From: Lentinus brumalis
Taxonomy: Eukaryota > Basidiomycota > Agaricomycetes > Polyporales > Polyporaceae
Length of the DNA: 64,000 bases
Assembly (NCBI GenBank): GCA_001792895.1
Contig: MARA01000016.1
Location: forward strand, 1-64,000
Direction of reading: 5' to 3'
Both the position numbers and the translations under genes were made by a program. The notes beneath the pieces were generated by a model. The model searched no databases and had not been told where the DNA came from. It saw only the letters and a list, made by a program, of their open reading frames with translations. Of the stretch, positions 10,664 to 21,717 are shown piece by piece; the stretch's first letter is position 1, and every line of letters starts with the position of its first letter.

Positions 10664-11462
10664 CTGCACGCAGGAGTAGCTACGCGCAGCGGCCATGAGG
10701 TTGATCTTCGGGGCAGCGGCGTGGCAGAGTGAGACGACGTCGACATGGTGGCACAGACATGTACTACTGGAGCTTTGACAGTCTGCGTGGTGATGAAAGG
10801 TTGGGGACTGGGCGGGGGGAGGTCAGGCTGAGGAGAGCGGAGACATAGCGAGCTGGGTGAGGCCCATGGAGACAGGTTGTCGGCAGACGTACATGCATGC
10901 GGGAGTAGCCGCACGCAGCACAAGACTAGGAGCAGGGAGCCGTAAGGGTCGTCACTGTTGTGCGAGGGAGTAGCCCCGCGCAACAGCAGAGGGTGGGCAA
11001 GAGGGCTGAGAGGAAGGACGCGAGCAGAGAAGCAGGTCCCAGAAATCGCGAAGTCCGACAATTAGGCGCCCACGCCTGTGCGTGGGAGACCTGAGCGGAC
11101 ATTTCCGAACGACGTCAGCCTGGCGCAGGCGAGCATGCGAGAGCTCTGATACTAAGGCTGACTTCTGCCTCTCGCCGTCTATCGATCTTACTGGGAACCT
11201 GTGCGGGGCTACTCCCTCGTACAAGTCGCACTTGCTGTGGGGCTCAGACGGAATTGCACGGGGCTACACCCTCGTATAATCCGACCGGCTGAACTGTGCA
11301 TCGTAACCTGTCTGCACCTGTACGCCGCCACCGTGTGCTGTTCGCGTCCCAGCTTGCCCCAGTGCTCTAAAAGAACCCGAGTCATCGCACAATCCGTGGG
11401 ACGGCCACCGGACGACCGGAACCTAGGATACAACGTTTGCTCGGGGCTACTCCCTCGGACAG
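10664..11462. repeat. Six scattered copies of a ~24-bp motif, in two opposed blocks
   Basis: The motif is TGCGNGGGAGTAGCCNCGCGCA. Copies near 10664-10690, 10896-10919 and 10960-10986 read GAGTAGC on the plus strand. Copies near 11201-11224, 11257-11280 and 11439-11462 read GGCTACNC, the reverse complement. The copies at 10961 and 11203 share a perfect 16-base core (CGAGGGAGTAGCCCCG and its complement). Copy ends are themselves weak inverted repeats. No gene is seen here. Confidence 0.7.
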
Positions 11463-11843
11463 ACGTGCGGCCTCAGTGTGCGCGAGGCGACCGACGTAAA
11501 TACGTTCGCGCCCGCCTGTCTGCTTCACTATCCGGTTCCCCCACCAGGCACCCTGCGGGTACTCTGACACGCTCTGCCCAATCCGCTGAGGTTGGAACCC
11601 GGACTGAGCTCGGCGAGATCTTGGTTGCGACGAACCAAGTGAGTGGGTGACAGCTACGGTGCGCCGCGAGGCCAGCGGTACTGATACCTGGACAGGCCTG
11701 GGTAGGAACCCCTGGGGAGCCAGCGTCCAGCTGTGACGCTGAATATTGCGACCGCCGCCGGTAAGTGCATCGGTGAGCGATTGGGAGGGCCTGCGAGCTC
11801 ACGGGATTCTGTAGCAGTTTGTTGACTTATTAGCCCGTGTGGG
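11463..11843. other. 5' flank of the 917-aa gene
   Basis: No gene or repeat is recognised between the motif array and the start codon at 11844. Confidence 0.3.
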
Positions 11844-14728
11844 ATGGCCAACCATCCGCAACCCGTGTCGAGCGGTAGCAGGTAAGTGTGTTTGCAAAGG
11901 AATGAAGAGGGACACTGCTGACGACGGGAATGTATGTGCCACAGATCTGACGTGCCCATGATATATTTTGAATATGACAAGATGCTCGTGACCGTGATCA
12001 ATCCGTCTGAGGTGGACTCTCTTCCTGGCATCCCAATCGCCGATCCTCCAGATAGTCTGAGGGGGCGGGAGCTCCGCCACGCCATTTGGGCGATCGACCG
12101 ATGCCCTGAACTCGCCTACATGCGGCGGAGGTACGAAACCGAGAGCACATTTCTGACCTTCTTGCGCGTCGACCCAACGTGCGTACCCCTGCGCAAAGTG
12201 GACGGCGGATTCACTCTGAGCCGCGACGTCTGCCTCGCCTGGGAGCGTCTGGAGAATGTGCTTTTGGCGATGTGTGAGATGCTACTTCAGGACGTCTACG
12301 GGAAGCCCGAAGCCAAGTTTCCGCTCGATCCATTCTGGCCTCACCCGAGCGACTGCGGGTACAAACATGTGCACAAGTTTGAGCACCACGCTCGCGCAGC
12401 CGCTGCAAGGTCGCTGGACGCGTGTCGGGTGCTTATGGCGCGGTGTTCGATGGCTATAGCTCTGAACAGCCCGGAGGATGCCGAACCGATACCGCGGTGG
12501 GTGAGACGACTGATGCACGCCAAAGTGGATCCGACGTGGATAGACTTCCTCCGCCACTCAGTCATTGCGGACTTTGCACCGGGGACCCGTGTGGGGTCGT
12601 ACTTCAACCCGAGCCTCGGAGAGAGCGGCTCCAAGTGGCTGAATCACATCCCGGTCATGGTACGCGCGCACATACCAGTGTACATTGTCTGGCCTGAGCA
12701 AGACCGGGACAAGATCCTCGCGAAGCATACTTTCCTGCAAGCGTACTTGCCCGGGCAGGGAGCGAGAATCATCAACGTGCCGCCACGACGAGAAGGATGG
12801 CAGACGATGTTCATCAAATGGGCGCAGCTGCCAGCCCTCTCCCCTGCTCCCCAAGGCGAGATGCGAACCATCGCGGCTCGCCCACCCCATGGGCCAGGCC
12901 AGCTGGAGGGAGAGTCTTTCGAGCAGTTCCTGGAGCGTCGCGCGGCTCGCCACCGCGAACTAGCAGCCTCGGAGTCGGCCGTAGGGGCGGAAGTGCGTCG
13001 GATGCGAGAGACCGATGCACGCAAGTTCCTATGCCCTCCTCGCGGATCCACAACTCCTGTGTATATCTGGACGACCGCCGGAGACTTCGATCCTCGCACA
13101 TCGCCGGAATGGTTCGAGATGGACTATAGACAGCTCGTAGGGCGGCATGGAGGGCTGCGCGACCTCTGGAAGCTGTACTCCCCTGCGCAGAAGCGCTATG
13201 ACAGCTGGTACAACGAATGGGACATCTGTGCCCGACTCGCTCCGGGGGAAGAGGTAGACCCAGCCAATGATTACGGTGACATTTATAGCGAGATCGAGGA
13301 ACTCTACCACGCGGACGTCCCCTCTGTCGACTCTCCTCCGCCATTGAAGGGCCCGTCCGGTGAAGCGTGTCTCGGGCCCGAGCCTACCTACGGAGACACG
13401 AAGGCGGGACAGGTAGACGGGGCCGACGGAGCACAATGTGCTTTGCAGCATCACGCAGCGTCCTTCATGGCGGACCTCCTGGCATTCTACGTCGGCGAAG
13501 AAGTGAATTACATCCCGCACACGGCGCCGGTGGCAGACATCCTGCGCTACAGATTCGGACTATCGGAGATGGAGGGCGTCCCGGACAGTTCGATCAAGTA
13601 CGACGCATATTCGAGCATCGCGCTACAAAAGATGACAGGGTTCCTGCCTGTCGATCTTCCTGACCAGGCTTCACTCACGCGGTGTGTCTCCGGGTTTGTT
13701 GAGCCATTCATGCGGCACGACATGCAGGCCGTCAAACACGGCAAGGTCCACGCGACCACGCATCCTGCGCTGTGGGACCTCGCGGATACGAATCAGAGAT
13801 ACCTACTCGGGGTGCAGTATGCCCACCCATCCATGAAGATCTCACGGGTGGAGCTTAACCGCAAGCACTGGTACCGGGTGCGCTACAAGACCTCAGCAGA
13901 TGAGGAATGCTGGTGGGACTTGCTCGTCCACAGCGCTGTGGACGTCCTAGAGCTATATCGGCGACACATCGTACAATCGCGCCGCGAGGCAGCGGTGTAC
14001 TTGGCGAACAGAGGCATGCCATTCAACACCGTTTTCACCCCTGATCGTCGTGCGGCTCTGACTTGGTGCCCGGGCGTACGCACGGTGCTGGGCTGGAGGT
14101 GGCCAGAATGCAAATACACCGCCAACGACTACAGGGCGTACGAAGATCGAGTGCGTGACCTCCTGCAAGGAGCGAAAGCCCGAGCCGCGATCGAAACAGG
14201 CGGCATTGTATGGCGGTTGGCGTTGGAGATCGTCGGGGCCGAACTGCTGGAAGAGGCAGCAAACGGGCCGTCGCCAGATGTGTACAGCTACCACAAGCTA
14301 TTCCGATCCGAAGTGGGCGATGACCAGCTGGACGACACATTGTCTTCGGACGAATTGGATGTCATTTGTGGCACTTACAAAGCGATCATGGGTAGGTCAC
14401 TTATATCTCCACGACCACATGTCCGGTGCTAGAAACATTGATGTAATGTTTTTGCGCAGACACCGGTCAGATAGAGGATCGCTCGTGGTGGCCGAAAGAG
14501 CCTGCATGGCGAGAGTCTCACTTCGACGTCGGGAGATGGTCTGCTTGGAACGAGAAGTGGTTTTTGACACGCCTCTCGAGGATTCGGTGCGGGGAAGAGC
14601 AGCCGAAAAAGCAAGCGAGTTGGAGAGGCGCAATGAGACAGGCGAACGGTGCAAGTAAGCTGCGTACGGTGCTCGAGAGCGCAAGCAAGGACTGGATAGA
14701 GAACAATCGGGATCAGTTATGTGGATAA
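11844..14728 (+). CDS. Large unnamed agaricomycete protein (917 aa)
   Basis: Exons are 11844-11881, 11945-14391 and 14460-14728. The short first exon (MANHPQPVSSGS) is supported by a GTAAGT donor and a CCACAG acceptor that keep the frame; the last intron (GTAGGT...GCGCAG) restores 90 codons ending at TAA. There is no signal peptide, membrane helix or familiar catalytic motif. The protein is Trp-, Tyr- and Arg-rich with conserved-looking blocks such as RVELNRKHWYRVRYK, WWDLLVHSAVDVLELYRR and IVWRLALEIVGAELL, and a charged middle (~residues 300-470). I recall similar uncharacterised proteins as a multicopy family in agaricomycete genomes, but no function is known to me. It is co-oriented with the 277-aa gene 291 bp downstream and lies next to a transposase gene, so a mobile-element cargo or accessory role is a reasonable inference only. 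Confidence 0.7.
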
Positions 14729-15019
14729 GGAAGGTAGGTTGACACCTGGATGAATATATGACGGTACATGCCTAGAGTGAAACTCTGCGTGCACGGTTAT
14801 TGTGCGTGCGCTGATGTAAGTATGGGTCAAGACCACGCTGATGGTGTGTCTATATTGGGGTGACATCGCAGCATGGCGGGGCGGCTGGCTGGATGAAGAG
14901 ATGACTTGGGTGGGCGGTCTCGTTGAGAGGTTGACTGATTCGGTGCAGGGACTGCCTATATGGGGCGATGCGAACATGCGTAAACGCCTGACATTCGCCT
15001 CTAACCACGATTCGACACC

Positions 15020-15969
15020 ATGGCCTCGCCGTACTCCAGCGTGCCTCTGAAAGTGTACGCGTTCCTGGATACAGCCGAGGAAATCTACGACGCGAGGGCG
15101 AAGGGCATCTACCGGCCTCCGAAATACATCTCGTACTTCTTGAGGATTGAGAGATACCCGGCACGAATGACGGTGAGCGCGAACGTCTGCACTGCTCGAA
15201 TTGGGTTGATTGAGCATCCTTACATAGATACCCCTGCTGGTGGCGGGACAGGCGGAGGGTCACAGCGAGACGCACAGGCTGCGGCTGCTGCTGGCGTTCT
15301 TGGAAAGCGACGTCTTCAAGCTCCTCGGCGTGAATCGCCAGGTGCAAGGGGAGATCCGGGGCCTACTGCAAGTTCTGCTTAGCTTCGCATGTGGGCCGGG
15401 GATGGCAATCTACGATGAGGATGGAAGCGACTTCCAGATATTCCAAAGGATGGTGTGGGCCCTCACGCCGTGGGGACAGCCTTGGTACAGAGGGGGCGAC
15501 TGGCGGGAACAGCTATTCCAGTTGCACCAGTGGTGCTGGCAGCACATGCGTTACGTGGGTACTGTGCAGATGCTCATATAACATATTATTCTGATGACAT
15601 CGTGACGGCTTACAGAGGATGCGAGACAGCAGGGGCTACAACGCAACAGAGGGCAACATGGCCGCGCGGCAGTTACTCCCACAGATGTTCCGTGTCTCTG
15701 TCGGCGTGCAGGTCGCACCAGGAGCATCCGAGACAGTGCGCGCGCCGGTGCCCGACCATGTGGAGATGGCGAGGACAAGGCGTGATGTAGAGGGATACTG
15801 GAGCGTGCACGGCGACAGGGCGTGGAACCTGCAGCTAGATTTTGCGCGCATGGTTATCCCGATCGACCCGGCGCAGATACCTTCCAAGGCGTGGAGGAAG
15901 CAGCAGCTGGCGTTCCTAGAAACCACCGATACCGAGGAAACCACCGATACCGAGGGAGATGGCGACTAG
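15020..15969 (+). CDS. Unnamed 277-aa protein downstream of the 917-aa gene
   Basis: Exons are 15020-15172, 15228-15554 and 15616-15969. Exon 1 starts MASPYSSVPLKVYAFLD. The first intron (GTGAGC...CATAG) is clear. The second (GTGGGT...TTACAG) was chosen because it opens the longest protein-like frame in exon 3; a GTACTG donor five bases later gives a different, shorter end. Exon 2 carries MVWALTPWGQPWYRGGDW and QLHQWCWQHMR, a Trp-rich stretch placed like the one at the end of the gene at 6123-7285. The C-terminus ends with a tandem ETTDTE-ETTDTE encoded by an 18-bp direct repeat (about 15919-15954). No known domain is seen. Co-orientation and a short intergenic gap suggest it acts with the 917-aa protein, but that is inference. 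Confidence 0.55.
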
Positions 15970-16174
15970 AACTTGTTCCTTACTACGTCACGACTACGTA
16001 GCCCTGTTGGGGTTTGTTTACAGGGGTGCGCGAGGCTTTGGGATCCACGCGCAGTTGGACGATCATGAATGACAACAGACATCGGAGGTGCGTGAGATTA
16101 CGGGAGTCAACACTCCTGCGGAAAGACGACATCGATGGATATCTATGTCGAAAACCGCAGACACAGCGGGGAAT

Positions 16175-17993
16175 TTACACAGCGGGGCCGTGTACATTGG
16201 TGAGATACGTATAGTACTGTAGGGCCGCACCCCATATCGCTCGGCGCACGAGCATGTCGCGGGATGTAAGGTCAAAGTGTGCGGCCAGATGCGCGTCGAG
16301 CATCAGGACATGGGCCGGAAGAAGCGGGCATGCCGGGGGCTCGCATGGGACGTGCGACAGTTGAGCCGGCTGCCCTATGGAAGGCAGGGGGACTGCGTCA
16401 GCCTGGGTGGCGGGGTGCGACTCCTGATGATGGCGCATGAGGACAGGGTCGGCGAGCGTGTCCCAATCGATGCCGTAGTTGGGGAGCTCCTCAGGTAGCA
16501 AGTCCTGGTCCGCAAAATCGAGACCGCGTGGACCGTCCCTTACCATGCCAAACATGAACAGCTCGCGGGGCGACGCTGGAGGCTCTCCGCGCACGTGTAA
16601 CATGTGCGCGTTCCACGCCTCCGCCCATTCCTGCGCGTCCTCGTTGAGCGCGGCGAGGAAAAGATGGTGGAGGAGCCAGATGTGGTGCGGTTGGTCGGGA
16701 TCGAGGTCGCAACTCTCCTCCAACTGGGTGAAGAACTCCTTCCACTTGCGGCCGAAACCGCTAGTGACGTCGAACCACAGCCGCTCGATGCGTGTGTTGT
16801 GGACGCTCCTGCATGAAGAGTAATCAGCAAGGTGAAGGGAGATGGAATGAGTGTATGCTACACTCACCGACCCCAGATGTAAGAGCCGCGGTTGAGCCCG
16901 CGATGTTCTTCCATCCACTGCGCCACTCGGAGGTTCTCCGTGCCGTGGTCACCTCGAACACGGCTGGGTACACCGTGTTGGCGGGTGGCTCGAAGGAACA
17001 GCTGCAGGACGGTATGCGCGCGGTTGTTTGAATGAATGCCAGTGCCGGTGACCTGGCGGGAGGAGCCGTCGATGAACGTGTGATTGACGAACTTCCACCG
17101 GATGAGACCTGGAACGAAGTGGAGAGTTAGCATGACATGACGATGCACGATCACGAGGCGGACTACATGCCGTGCTGGCCGTCGTGATGCCACAGCGAAT
17201 TGGGTCCGGGGACCCTGTACTTCTTGCGGATGATACGCCGGCGGCCAAACACAGGAGGTGCGCCGCGGACGCGGAGGTATGAGGCGCGAACTCGCGCGTC
17301 CGGAACGCGAAGGCCACGAGCAGCGAGCCGACCAGCTAGCATGACCCTGCCAAAGTTAGGGAACACGGACAGGATCTCGGCGACTTCGCGATCGAGGGCT
17401 TGGTCACTGAGCTGCGAGACAGGTGGGGTAACAGTCGTGTGGATGCGCGTGGTAGTTCCGTCTTCGTTGGGTACGGTGCGGAAGACAGGCGGGGCGGGTT
17501 GAACGAGACCGTACCGGAGCGCAGCGCGGCGCACGGTGCGCGGGCAGCAGTGAAGAAGCTTCGCAATGCGAGCAGGGCCGCGCATTTGGAGAGCGTACTG
17601 CAGGAAGGTGCGGTCGATTAGCTTGGCGGGCCGGCCACGGCGCCCTGTCTTCACGGTATCGACGATTGGGAGCAGGGGGGCATCGGGAGGATCGACGGAC
17701 TGGTGACATGCGGCATCGAGTTCGCGCACCATGCGCTCAATGCTGACTTGCAGTGTGCGATACTCCTCTGGCGGGAAGACGTGGCGGTGCTGTGATGGTA
17801 GATGCATGGGTGGGGAGACAGTCATAAAAGTGTGGGCGAGACTTACTTGATCTGCGGCGGAGCGCAGTGAGAGAGCTTGATTGCGGACCTCGCGAAGCCT
17901 CGTCGTGTCTCCGACTTGTGTGCGTAGAGCGACATTGACACGCTGGGAAAGAGCCACATAGGCGTGACGGATGTTGTTCAGACGAGGATCCAT
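16175..17993 (-). CDS. rve/DDE integrase-type transposase
   Basis: Exons are 17993-17847, 17789-17171, 17108-16868 and 16808-16175, 546 aa, all in frame. The first intron (57 bp) is a multiple of three and could be read through. The second must use a GC donor (G|GCATGT) to join WHHDGQHG to LIRWKF. Residues ~130-175 form a helix-turn-helix ([22 protein letters not shown]). The catalytic core follows: first Asp in WHHDGQHG, second Asp in [10 protein letters not shown], Glu in NTRIERLW. Downstream motifs ([28 protein letters not shown]) match the integrase-core proteins widely repeated in agaricomycetes and known also from animals. It would cut and join DNA strands in the nucleus. The catalytic triad and all exons look intact. 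An upstream in-frame codon at 18107 could add 38 residues; ATG 17993 fits family starts better. Terminal repeats were not found by eye. Confidence 0.8.
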
Positions 17994-18414
17994 GGGAGGA
18001 CAGTGCAGATGAGGGGAGGAGAGGGTGGTAGCGGTGGGAGGGTGGACTGAGTCAGCACGGGGCTTGGATTCGGGAGTAGGTGACTCTGACTGTCTGAGTG
18101 CGGACAACGATAGAGACCTTCGGCATATTTGAAAGAATAATCGGCTGAGGCGGAACGCGAAAATAGACGTGGCGAGGCGTCGAGAGCCCCACTCCGACTG
18201 GGCGGTCTTCTCGCGTACAGTGGCCAGCGAGCGGGCTGGGAAGGCTACTGAGTCGGTAGTCAGCTGAATATGTTGAGGGGTTCGGGGAGTTCTCTATCGT
18301 GTTGAAAGCAGGTGTAACTGACCCGGTGGTTTGGCAGTGCATGTGAGGGACGGCACATAGCCGGAGGTAGTGCCTGAAAAGATTGGCGGAGCTTCCATGA
18401 TCGAGATGGATCGA
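17994..18414. other. Upstream region of the transposase
   Basis: No second gene is seen. It leads into the phased A-tract array and probably belongs to the mobile element. Confidence 0.35.
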
Positions 18415-18910
18415 CGGCCGGATGAAAGCGCGTAAAATCCGATGAAAGCGCGTAAAATCCGATGAAATCGGGTGAAAGCGAGGAGTACATGGGATGAATG
18501 GCGCGCATGAAAGACACGGAAACAGTGGGAAAGAAGCGAAAACAATCTGAAGGATAGTGAAAGAGTGGGAAAGTGGAGGGACGTGTAGCGGGTGCTGCAT
18601 AAGCGAGGCAGTGGGCGACGGCTGATAAAACGTGATAAACTGTATGAAAAGGCACGTAGAAGGGGTGAAACAGAGGAAACAGTCTGAATACGTGAGGGAC
18701 GGCCGAAGGTGTCGCTTGTAGATGAGACGATGGCAAAGAGGAGGAAACGAGCGGAAAACTCGTGAAAGAAGGGGGAAACGGGATATTTGTTGGGAATCAC
18801 GAGGAATTCCCAGGAAATGGTGGGAAAGCGCCTAAAAGTGTGGTAAAGGACGAGAAAGTCGATGAAAGGCAGGGAATCGCAAGGAAAATGTGTGAAAGAG
18901 CATGAAATGT
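18415..18910. repeat. Helically phased A-tract array (10-bp period)
   Basis: Short A-runs (AAA or AAAA, mostly preceded by TG or GG) recur every 10 bp for ~500 bp. The clearest stretches are 18421-18480 (GATGAAAGCG, CGTAAAATCC, repeated), 18510-18570, 18620-18690, 18731-18780 and 18811-18910, where AAA falls at the same place in ten consecutive 10-mers. The phase slips between stretches. A-tracts in phase with the helix bend DNA. The array lies between the transposase and the broken oxygenase gene, so it is likely the subterminal region of the element. Confidence 0.8.
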
Positions 18911-18954
18911 GGTAGGATAGTGTATTTGTGTCCAGTATATCCACTCATAGGATA

Positions 18955-20408
18955 GCGACATTCGCGTGCCGAGCGACACCGGAGGGGATGAAGATGCTGG
19001 CGCTAGGAGGGAACTCCACCGCAACGCGAAGATCGAACAGAATGATGTGGCCGCCTGTGGTCGGATCGTAACGGCCGAGGGCCGTGATGTGGCACCAGTT
19101 CACGGGTCATTCGCGAAGTCTGTGTGCTCGAAGCACACAGAGTTCGGTCCGAAATTGAACTGTGCGGCAGGGTAAACACTGTTGTCGAAGTTGAGGGGGA
19201 GGTTGGGGTGCTGCTGGTAGAGCAACCGTAGCCGCCTCCTCATCTTGAGATGTACGCGTGGTGCGTAGGTTGCCAGCATCACTGCTCGGATATGAGGCGA
19301 CATCCTTCAACAGGGACAGCACAACGCACCGCTTCCAAATCCTGCAATCCGACGTATCGCAGGATTTTTGCAAAGTTTCGCCAACACTCGAGCGTTACCG
19401 ACGGTGTTCTTGATTGCACCTGGTTGCTGTGAGGTCCTCAGGAACGGCACCTTTTCGGCAGAACTTCGAGTGAGACGTACCAGTGATCCTCCTCCGAAGG
19501 AGGTGCCGACTCCCTGGGTAGGATAATTCCCTCGAGCATGCACAAGCCGGGCTTGGGTGAATGTGCATTGATTGCGAGCTTCAGCTAACGCCTCGCTGGC
19601 ACGTAATGCGACCTCATCCCAGTCGTCCGCATCCTCTGGCCTTCCAGCGAACAGCGCAATGATGCGACCGTCCTTGTCCACAATGACGAACCTCGTCCTA
19701 GGCCCCGCAATGAGAACGCAGATCGCGAACACTACAGGGAGGCACTCACCGCCCATCCCACTTCCGAATCTCGAAACCCTCCTCCCTCAACCTATCCAGC
19801 GTCCAATATCTCCTTTCGATTCCTTCCTGCCTGATCCCAACGTACGCGCCACGAGCGATGGGGAGAGAGCTTGCGGCCATGTTTGACTTCAGCATTCCCG
19901 TCCCAGCCACGTGTTCGCTGGTAGATGACTTGAGCTTCCTATCGAACGGAGTCGCGACCGCCTTCCGCTTTCGCAAGCGACGCGCTGATTTGCCTGCTTG
20001 CGCCCGTGTACGTCCTAGGTGAGGAGGTAGTGGGGCGGATCGCGGAGTTGGACGCGGCAGGCTGGCTCCCTCAAGGTGGGGATCGATGACCGGCAAAGCT
20101 TCTGGTGCGCAGGGCAGATGTAGAGGGGATAAGGATCGCTCAGACGGGGTGGGCGAGTGTGATGGTGTCGAAAGGGGTGTGAGGGGTTCCAGCTCCCATT
20201 GGTCAAGGAGGAATTCGGGATTGTCTGCGACGGCTTGCAGGGAGCGTCGCAATAGCGTCTGCACATTGGTAGTGGTAGTATAAATTGTGTCAACGCTGCG
20301 GGAGTGAGGGAGAATTTCTGTAGAAGCCTGGCCCGACAGATGAGCAAACGAGATCGTGCAAACAAAACAGACAGAAAGACGGCAGCGTAGCACCGTAACA
20401 CACGTCAC
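18955..20408 (-). pseudogene. Truncated, frameshifted TET/JBP-like oxygenase
   Basis: Exons are 20408-19750, 19697-19481, 19426-19330 and 19281-~18955. The N-terminus is disordered then basic (RRLRKRK), followed by YVGIRQEGIERRYWTLDRLREEGF in two exonic pieces and FVIVDKDGRIIALFAGRPED. The core shows SFGGG, IRRIAGFGS, YAPRVHLKMRRRLRLL and the iron ligands H-x-D in FEHTDFAND. This order matches a second agaricomycete TET/JBP-like subfamily, different from the gene at 7385-9134. Right after FANDP the frame is lost by one base near 19102; the next frame then gives NWCHITALGRYDP, GGHIILFDL, VEFPPSASIFIPSG and ARHANVAI, including the distal His, before a stop. The usual tail with the 2-oxoglutarate Arg is missing: similarity stops at ~18957, where the sequence turns into the element bearing the A-tract array. 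The start is uncertain; other upstream ATGs are possible. Confidence 0.7.
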
Positions 20409-20474
20409 ATGATCGTTATGACGCGTTGAACGCGTCTCGCTTGAACTGGCCTAGACGCGTTTGATACCGGTTTC

Positions 20475-20928
20475 GACGCGTCCGACGGCGTGCTCGACGC
20501 GTCCGACGGTGTGCTCGACGCGTCCGACGGTGTGCTCAACGCATCCGACGGTGTGCTCGACGCGTCCGGCGGTGTGCTCAACGCATCCGACGGTGTGCTC
20601 GACGCGTCCGGCGGTGTGCTCGACGCGTCCGGCGGTGTGCTCGACGCGTCCGGCGGTGTGCTCGACGCGTCCGGCGGTGTGCTCGACGCGTCCGGCAGTG
20701 TGCTCGACGCGTCCGGCAGTGTGCTCGACGCGTCCGGCAGTGTGCTCGACGCGTCCGGCGGTGTGCTCGACGCGTCCGGCGGTGTGCTCGACGCGTCCGG
20801 CAGTGTGCTCGACGCGTCCGGCAGTGTGCTCGACGCGTCCGGCGGTGTGCTCGACGCGTCCGACGGTGTGCCCGACGCGTCCGACGGTGTGCTCTACGCG
20901 TCCGACGGTGTGCTCTACGCGTCCGGGC
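20475..20928. repeat. 21-bp minisatellite with ACGCGT core, ~21.6 copies
   Basis: The unit is GACGCGTCCGRCRGTGTGCTC. Twenty-one complete units span 20475-20915, followed by a partial one. Variants alternate in blocks (GGCGG, GGCAG, GACGG; two units have AACGCATCC). Nineteen or so units contain ACGCGT, which is both an MluI site and the core of the MCB element bound by the cell-cycle factor MBF. A related ACGCGT lies just outside at ~20453. All six frames stay open because 21 is a multiple of 3, so the long frames here are not evidence of a gene. Confidence 0.9.
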
Positions 20929-21717
20929 ACGACACCTCGACGTATTGGAAGCATGTAGGCCAGTGGGCAACGGGTCGTGTGGGATGCTGCACGCGTTCGA
21001 CGCGTCGAGGGGGAGCATGAAGGGCTTGGAGGACTCACCGGGGTTGGCCGCATGGCGTCGACGACAGTCGCATCTGAAGGACGAGCACAAAGAGGGTGAG
21101 CAGAAAGTTCTGGGTAGATAGTATGATGCCAAGACGCGACGGCCACTGGATGCAAGCACACACACGTAGGGCCATAGATTGACCCAGCGCTGCTACACTC
21201 GCACACAGATGGCTCGACACATGGTGGGTGGAAAGATGATTGGAGCTGGACAGACCTTTACGCATTATAGGACTCCCTGTAGTCGCAGGGGGGAGAAGGC
21301 GGGGCGGGGGCGGCAAGGGAAAAGGAACGTTAGAGTCTAAGATCTAAGCACCCAGGGGCCAGGCCGAGCTAGGCTTAGAGTCCGTCAGTTCACACCTGCC
21401 GTACATGGTCAAGGCTGGCGCTTACCGACGCGCTGGAAACATGAGTATCTCCAGGAATGACGGCTCTGGGCTTTTGGGAACACTGAGAGCTCGAGTGTTG
21501 CAGGAGACTGCGCAGACGAAAGAGATGGTAGGAGCTGGTAAGAGAGGTAGCATGTCAGGGGAAGCGGATAGAGTCCCTCGGGAGATGCCAGCCAATCAGG
21601 AGCCGGAAAACGGCCTATCCATACGCGCCGGAAGTTTCTGACATATCCCTAGAAAGATGACATAGTGAATTGCGCCAGGACACTATCGTGCAGCACGTGG
21701 AATAATGCATGAAACTA
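20929..21717. other. No recognisable gene
   Basis: Only short frames without splice support. The first 60 bp still resemble decayed satellite (ACGCGTTCGACGCGTCG near 20990). Confidence 0.35.

Noticed and set aside
18052..18944. Three long minus-strand frames (182, 158 and 216 codons)
   Set aside because: They arise from the 10-bp A-tract array, which supplies TTT/TTC-rich triplets and few stops; composition is Phe/Ser/Leu-rich in all frames.
20475..20928. CRISPR array
   Set aside because: Repeats are contiguous without unique spacers and the genome is eukaryotic.
20451..21206. 251-codon frame with EHTAGRV repeats
   Set aside because: The 21-bp satellite is open in all six frames; no non-repeat domain supports a gene.
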